In this document: piece after piece, positions 59,958 to 64,000 of the stretch | How the letters are laid out: every line of letters begins with the position of its first letter | Position numbering within the stretch: position 1 is the first letter of the stretch | Source: Rubrivivax sp. | GTDB taxonomy: Bacteria > Pseudomonadota > Gammaproteobacteria > Burkholderiales > Burkholderiaceae_C | Assembly (NCBI GenBank): GCA_019635285.1 | Contig: JAHBZS010000008.1 | Span: 1-64,000 of the forward strand | Direction: 5' to 3' | Length of the DNA stretch: 64,000 bases | The notes under the pieces: generated by a model | What the model was told of the DNA's origin: nothing | The model's database searches: none | What the model saw: the letters and a program-made list of their open reading frames with translations, nothing else | Translations under genes and position numbers: made by a program

Positions 59958-60372
59958 CGTCAGCGGCCGCGCGGCGGCCCGGAGTGGCGCTGGGGCGGAG
60001 TGTCGCACCTAGGCCGCCGGTCCACCGATGTGCGGCAGGGCGCCTTCATACGAGAGAGACGTTGTTGACCGCCATCGGCGCATAGCGGTCGGCGGCAACA
60101 GCCACCCCTGCGAGAGTTCAGCGCATCGCGCCAGGCGGCACCTGCCACGGGCTCATGCTGCGGCGGTCGCCGCTTCGCGACGACTGCACTGTGGTGCTCA
60201 CCCCGGCAGGCGCCTGCGCGCTGGTTTCGCAGCGCCCAGAAATAGCCTCGCGGGGCCAACGGCAATTCGGCGCGCGGTGCTGGTTGTCTTCGCGGCTCGG
60301 CAGTGATATGGCGGCAGCAAGCCGAGGCTGGTGGGCGAGCGCATCCGGGAAGTAAAGACACCGTTCTGAGAG
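59958..60372. other. Gap with no recognised gene
   Basis: About 415 bp between the CopD-like gene and the IS110 remnant. Open frames here are short, lack ribosome-binding sites and resemble no family I know. I see no promoter, tRNA or repeat; it may include the unmarked end of the IS110 element. Confidence 0.5.
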
Positions 60373-61407
<1,035 letters not shown>

Positions 61408-61445
61408 CTAGTACGCAAGGTCATCACCGCCAATACAAGGGCCCT

Positions 61446-61468
61446 GTGGTGTTCGCGGCGAACACCAC
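61446..61468. repeat. Perfect 10-bp stem-loop upstream of the IS110 gene
   Basis: GTGGTGTTCG, loop CGG, CGAACACCAC: a perfect hairpin 87 bp before the transposase start, in the non-coding end where IS110 elements encode their guide (bridge/seek) RNA. Whether it belongs to such an RNA cannot be decided here. Confidence 0.55.
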
Positions 61469-61481
61469 GTGCGCCGGCCCA

Positions 61482-61712
61482 GGCCGCGGGCGGATCGCCG
61501 GCTGGGCGCCTATGCGACGCCGAGAAGCGCAGCGCCCATGGCCAGCGCGCGCAGCGCGCCACAACCTCTGACTTCGTCGCGACTGTTTGAACGGAGCGGA
61601 CATAGTCCGCGCAGTGAGTTGGCGACGAGGCCATGGGCGCGAGCATCGCAGGGGACCCCGCCCACCGGGCGGGGCGTCGCATCGAAGCCCTGACGGCGAT
61701 CCGCCCGCGGCC
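61482..61712. repeat. Nested imperfect palindrome of about 230 bp
   Basis: The outer arms are a perfect 19-bp inverted repeat (GGCCGCGGGCGGATCGCCG at 61482-61500, its complement at 61694-61712). Nested inside, in the right order, are ATGCGACGCC/GGCGTCGCAT (61512-61521 and 61673-61682), GCGCCCATGGCC/GGCCATGGGCGC (61532-61543 and 61629-61640) and a central GCGGAC-ATA-GTCCGC (61596-61610). A side hairpin CCCCGCCC-ACC-GGGCGGGG lies at 61656-61674. No gene is visible. The layout resembles a palindromic MITE or a fold-back element. Confidence 0.8.
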
Positions 61713-61805
61713 TCGCGCGACGGTTTGCACGCACGAAGTCAACGAGCGACCGCAATGCGCCGCGAGCCGCCGCCTGATGGCCATGCGCTTGATCGGTAAG
61801 TGGTA

Positions 61806-62084
61806 TCAGTAGGTCGGCCACTGCTCGAAAGAGTTGAAGCGGCCTTCCGCGGCGAAGCTGTCCACGCTGTGCACGATCGCGGCCGGTGGGCCGCGGCGCG
61901 ACCAGTCCAGCAGGTGCTGCACCGCGTCGGGTGGTCCGGCCACCATGGCCTCGACCGAGCCGTCGCGCCGGTTGCGCACCCAGCCGCGCAGGTCCAGCCG
62001 GCGCGCCTGGTCCACCAGGGCCGCGCGATAGCCCACGCCTTGCACGCGGCCGCGGATTTCCAGCCGCAGGGTGGTTTCAGCCAT
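61806..62084 (-). CDS. acyP: Acylphosphatase
   Basis: A 92-residue acylphosphatase, hydrolysing carboxyl-phosphate bonds such as acetyl phosphate or 1,3-bisphosphoglycerate. Both catalytic residues are in their signatures: Arg in [20 protein letters not shown] and Asn in [22 protein letters not shown]. Length and fold order are normal. It is divergent from the ANTAR regulator gene, 75 bp apart. Confidence 0.95.
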   Translation of the reverse strand: MAETTLRLEIRGRVQGVGYRAALVDQARRLDLRGWVRNRRDGSVEAMVAGPPDAVQHLLDWSRRGPPAAIVHSVDSFAAEGRFNSFEQWPTY

Positions 62085-62159
62085 GGAGGTGGGACGGGCG
62101 CATGCCCGAGCCTAGCCGATGACGGCAGGTGGGGCACGGAACTTGCGCGGGTCGGAAGC

Positions 62160-62798
62160 ATGTCTCTCCGGTCCAAGATGGCGGCCCAGGGCGCCGTTGA
62201 TGGGGTGGCAGCACCGTTGCGCGTGCTGCTCATCGACGACGGCGCGCGGCGCGTCAGCCTGATCCACGACGAGCTGTCGCGCCAGGGCCACCTGGTGGTG
62301 GGCGTGCTCGATTCGGCGCTGCTCATCCACGACTGCGTGCTGCGCCTGCAACCCGACGTGGTCATCGTCGACAGCGAATCGCCATCGCGCGACACGCTGG
62401 AGCATCTGTCGGTGGTGTCCGCCAGCAGCCCGCGACCGGTGGTGGTGTTCAGCGAAGACCCGGCCCAGGCGCCGATGAAGCAGGCGCTGCAGGCCGGCGT
62501 CAGCGCCTATGTGATCGCCGGGTTGCAGCCGGCGCGACTGCTGCCGGTGCTGCAGGTGGCCATCGCGCGCTTCGAGCAGGACCGGGCACTGCGCGGCCAG
62601 CTGGAGTCGGCGCAGGCGCAGCTGTCGGAACGCAAGCTGATCGAACGCGCCAAGGGCTTGCTGATGGACGAGATCGGCCTGTCGGAAGAGCAGGCCTATG
62701 GCCACCTGCGCAAGCTGGCGATGGACCGCGGCCAGCGGCTGTCGCAGGTGGCCGAGCGGGTGATCGAGGCGCGCGACCTGCTCAAACCCCGTGCCTGA
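62160..62798 (+). CDS. nasT: ANTAR-domain response regulator (NasT-like antiterminator)
   Basis: A 212-residue RNA-binding regulator. The N-terminal receiver-like domain has LRVLLIDDGARRVSLIHDEL, Asp in PDVVIVDSESPSRD and a switch region VVFSEDPAQAP. The coiled coil leads to the C-terminal ANTAR domain: LIERAKGLLMDEIGLSEEQAYGHLRKLAMDRGQRLSQVAERVIEA. ANTAR proteins bind paired hexaloop hairpins in leader RNA and stop termination. The downstream nitrate-receptor gene has such a leader, so this is most likely NasT. The usual partner NasS is not encoded between them. Confidence 0.88.
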   Translation: MSLRSKMAAQGAVDGVAAPLRVLLIDDGARRVSLIHDELSRQGHLVVGVLDSALLIHDCVLRLQPDVVIVDSESPSRDTLEHLSVVSASSPRPVVVFSEDPAQAPMKQALQAGVSAYVIAGLQPARLLPVLQVAIARFEQDRALRGQLESAQAQLSERKLIERAKGLLMDEIGLSEEQAYGHLRKLAMDRGQRLSQVAERVIEARDLLKPRA

Positions 62799-62903
62799 CC
62801 CGGTCCCCGTGTTGGGTGCTGCACTGCACCAAGCACAGGCGCAAACGGTTGCAGATGGTGCGCGCCGGGCCCGCCGGACCCCGACTTCCCTGGGTGAGAC
62901 GCC

Positions 62904-62918
62904 TGGCACGCGCATTGC
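62904..62918 (+). promoter_or_regulatory. Sigma-54 promoter of the nitrate-uptake operon
   Basis: TGGCAC-GCGCA-TTGC: the -24 GG and -12 GC are exactly 10 bp apart and match the RpoN consensus (TGGCAC-N5-TTGC) at every conserved base. It lies 106 bp after the nasT stop, and the start site would be near 62930. NtrC-dependent expression under nitrogen limitation is the expected control. Confidence 0.8.
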
Positions 62919-62938
62919 GTAGGTCTTTTCAAGGTTGG

Positions 62939-62954
62939 CGCACAACGGCGTGCG
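62939..62954 (+). promoter_or_regulatory. ANTAR-target hexaloop hairpin in the leader RNA
   Basis: CGCAC-AACGGC-GTGCG: a 5-bp stem (extendable by a G-U pair) closing a six-base loop with A at position 1 and G at position 4, the two bases conserved in ANTAR-binding hairpins. It begins about 10 bases after the predicted sigma-54 start and precedes the terminator-like repeat. Confidence 0.65.
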
Positions 62955-62974
62955 TGCAAGCGATGGATTCGGGC

Positions 62975-63036
62975 AAAGGCGTCCGGCTCGTCGGCTCCGG
63001 GTTGTTGTCCCTGGCGCCGGCAGTCGAGACGCCTTT
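62975..63036 (+). terminator. Leader terminator candidate upstream of nrtA
   Basis: AAAGGCGTC (62975-62983) pairs perfectly with GACGCCTTT (63028-63036), and a T-rich stretch (TCTGTTCTTGTCTT) follows. The 44-bp interior contains further GC-rich pairing. It lies between the hexaloop hairpin and the nrtA ribosome-binding site, where an antitermination-controlled terminator is expected. Confidence 0.6.
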
Positions 63037-63064
63037 TCTGTTCTTGTCTTCGGGGGAGTGGGTC

Positions 63065-64000
63065 ATGTGCGAGCGCGAGGGTCTGATGAGTCATCCACGC
63101 CGGCAGTTCATCAAGGGGTCGGCGGCGCTGGCCGCCGGGTCGGCGCTGACGGGGGCCTGGGCCGCCGGCTCCGACGCGCCGGAGAAGAAGGAGGTGCGCA
63201 TCGGCTTCATCCCGCTGACCGATTGCGCCTCGGTGGTCATGGCCTCGGTGATGAAGTTCGACGAGAAGTACGGCATCAAGATCATCCCCACCAAGGAAGC
63301 GTCGTGGGCGGGGGTGCGCGACAAGCTGGTCAACGGCGAGCTCGACATGGCGCACGTGCTGTACGGGCTGGTCTACGGGGTGCACCTGGGCATCGGCGGG
63401 CCGAAGAAGGACATGGCCGTGCTGATGACGCTGAACAACAACGGCCAGGCGATCACGTTGAGCAAGAAGCTCGCCGACAAGGGCGCGGTCGATGCGGCGT
63501 CATTGTCCAAGGCGATGGCCGCGGAGAAGCGTGACTACACCTTCGCGCAGACCTTTCCCACCGGCACGCACGCGATGTGGCTGTACTACTGGCTGGCCAG
63601 CGCGGGCGTCAACCCGATGAAGGACGCCAAGGTGATCACCGTGCCGCCGCCGCAGATGGTGGCCAACATGCGCGTGGGCAACATGGACGGCTTCTGCGTC
63701 GGCGAGCCGTGGAACCACCGCGCCATCCTCGACGGCATCGGCATCACCGCGGTGACCACGCAGGACATCTGGAAGGACCACCCCGAGAAGGTGCTGGGCA
63801 GCACCGCCGACTTCGTCAAGGCCCACCCCAATACCGCGCGCGCCGCGATCATGGCCGTGATGGAGGCCGGCCGCTGGATCGACGCCAGCCTGAACAACAA
63901 GATGAAGATGGCCGAGGTCATTGCCGAGAAGTCCTACGTCAACACCAGCGTCGACGCCATCAACCAGCGCATCCTGGGCCGCCACCAGAACGGCTTGGGG
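63065..64000 (+). CDS. nrtA: Nitrate/cyanate-type ABC transporter substrate-binding protein (partial)
   Basis: The first 312 codons of a CmpA/NrtA-type receptor; the gene runs off the window at 64000. The N-terminus SHPRRQFIKGSAALAAGSALTGAWA is a twin-arginine signal. The mature part EVRIGFIPLTDCASVVMASVMKFDEKYGI, ASWAGVRDKLVNGELDMAHVLYGLVYG, FPTGTHAMWLYYWLASAGVNP and VGNMDGFCVGEPWNHRA are hallmarks of the nitrate/bicarbonate receptors. The export signal argues against the cytosolic sensor NasS. The start at 63065 has GGGGAG upstream; 63086 is an alternative. Expression is probably controlled by the sigma-54 promoter and leader upstream. Confidence 0.9.
   Translation, partial: MCEREGLMSHPRRQFIKGSAALAAGSALTGAWAAGSDAPEKKEVRIGFIPLTDCASVVMASVMKFDEKYGIKIIPTKEASWAGVRDKLVNGELDMAHVLYGLVYGVHLGIGGPKKDMAVLMTLNNNGQAITLSKKLADKGAVDAASLSKAMAAEKRDYTFAQTFPTGTHAMWLYYWLASAGVNPMKDAKVITVPPPQMVANMRVGNMDGFCVGEPWNHRAILDGIGITAVTTQDIWKDHPEKVLGSTADFVKAHPNTARAAIMAVMEAGRWIDASLNNKMKMAEVIAEKSYVNTSVDAINQRILGRHQNGLG

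Noticed and set aside
60155-60355. A 66-codon open frame in the gap before the IS110 remnant
   Set aside because: Composition is that of random GC-rich sequence, and there is no start context or neighbour supporting it.
62961-62971. Second ANTAR hexaloop hairpin (CGA-TGGAT-TCG)
   Set aside because: The loop has five bases and the stem only three; it does not fit the A1/G4 hexaloop rule, so only the first hairpin is claimed.

Overview
The window is a 64 kb piece of a high-G+C chromosome, with codon third positions almost all G or C. Gene families point to a betaproteobacterium of the order Burkholderiales, probably near the Rubrivivax/Ideonella/Piscinibacter group: solitary Bug-type solute receptors, DUF1178 and DUF2917 proteins, a PEP-CTERM protein, a meta-cleavage lig cluster, YihY and TrkAH. 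That placement is an inference from gene content. No rRNA or tRNA gene and no CRISPR array was recognised.

Layout. 1-5.4 kb holds housekeeping and unknown genes (DUF1178, GNAT, DUF2917 divergent from a LysR regulator, FAD-linked oxidase, DUF2069, YihY). 5.5-15.6 kb is a protocatechuate 4,5-cleavage cluster: a leaderless ModA-like protein, ligJ, ligK, ligI, two tannase/feruloyl-esterase-family lipoproteins, ligA, ligB, ligC and an aldo/keto reductase. 16.3-24.4 kb encodes a phosphorelay: a hybrid histidine kinase of about 2,226 residues (TPR region, seven GAF domains, kinase, two receivers), an Hpt protein and a receiver-nucleotide cyclase. 24.5-40.6 kb is mostly core metabolism and transport (Bug receptor, LysR, MFS, MnmD, PAP2, metY, aroC, trkA, trkH).

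40.6-52.9 kb is an accessory region. It holds an IS91-family remnant, a MaoC / CoA-ester lyase / CaiB / Bug operon resembling itaconate-type C5-dicarboxylate catabolism with a consensus sigma-70 promoter and an IclR regulator, and a chimeric gene behind a broken Y-family polymerase gene. It continues with a PEP-CTERM gene, a complete IS3-family (IS407-like) element abutting a 190-bp copy of a gene fragment found 9 kb away, another IS3 remnant, and a lower-G+C pair encoding a trypsin-like protein and a lipoprotein. 52.9-60.0 kb holds an MFS/transglutaminase/acyl-CoA ligase/thioesterase operon divergent from feruloyl-CoA synthase, then TRIC and CopD-like membrane proteins. 60.4-61.7 kb is a broken IS110 transposase gene plus a nested palindrome. 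The right end has acylphosphatase, an ANTAR regulator (NasT-like) and the start of a nitrate-type ABC receptor behind a sigma-54 promoter and a leader with an ANTAR-type hexaloop hairpin and a terminator-like repeat.

Functional reading. The lig cluster, tannase-family lipoproteins and feruloyl-CoA synthase suggest growth on plant phenolics: ester hydrolysis outside, CoA-dependent side-chain removal inside, then protocatechuate ring cleavage to pyruvate and oxaloacetate. Missing from the window are the enoyl-CoA hydratase/aldolase, vanillate demethylase and 4-oxalomesaconate tautomerase. The right edge is an assimilatory-nitrogen locus controlled at initiation and by antitermination.
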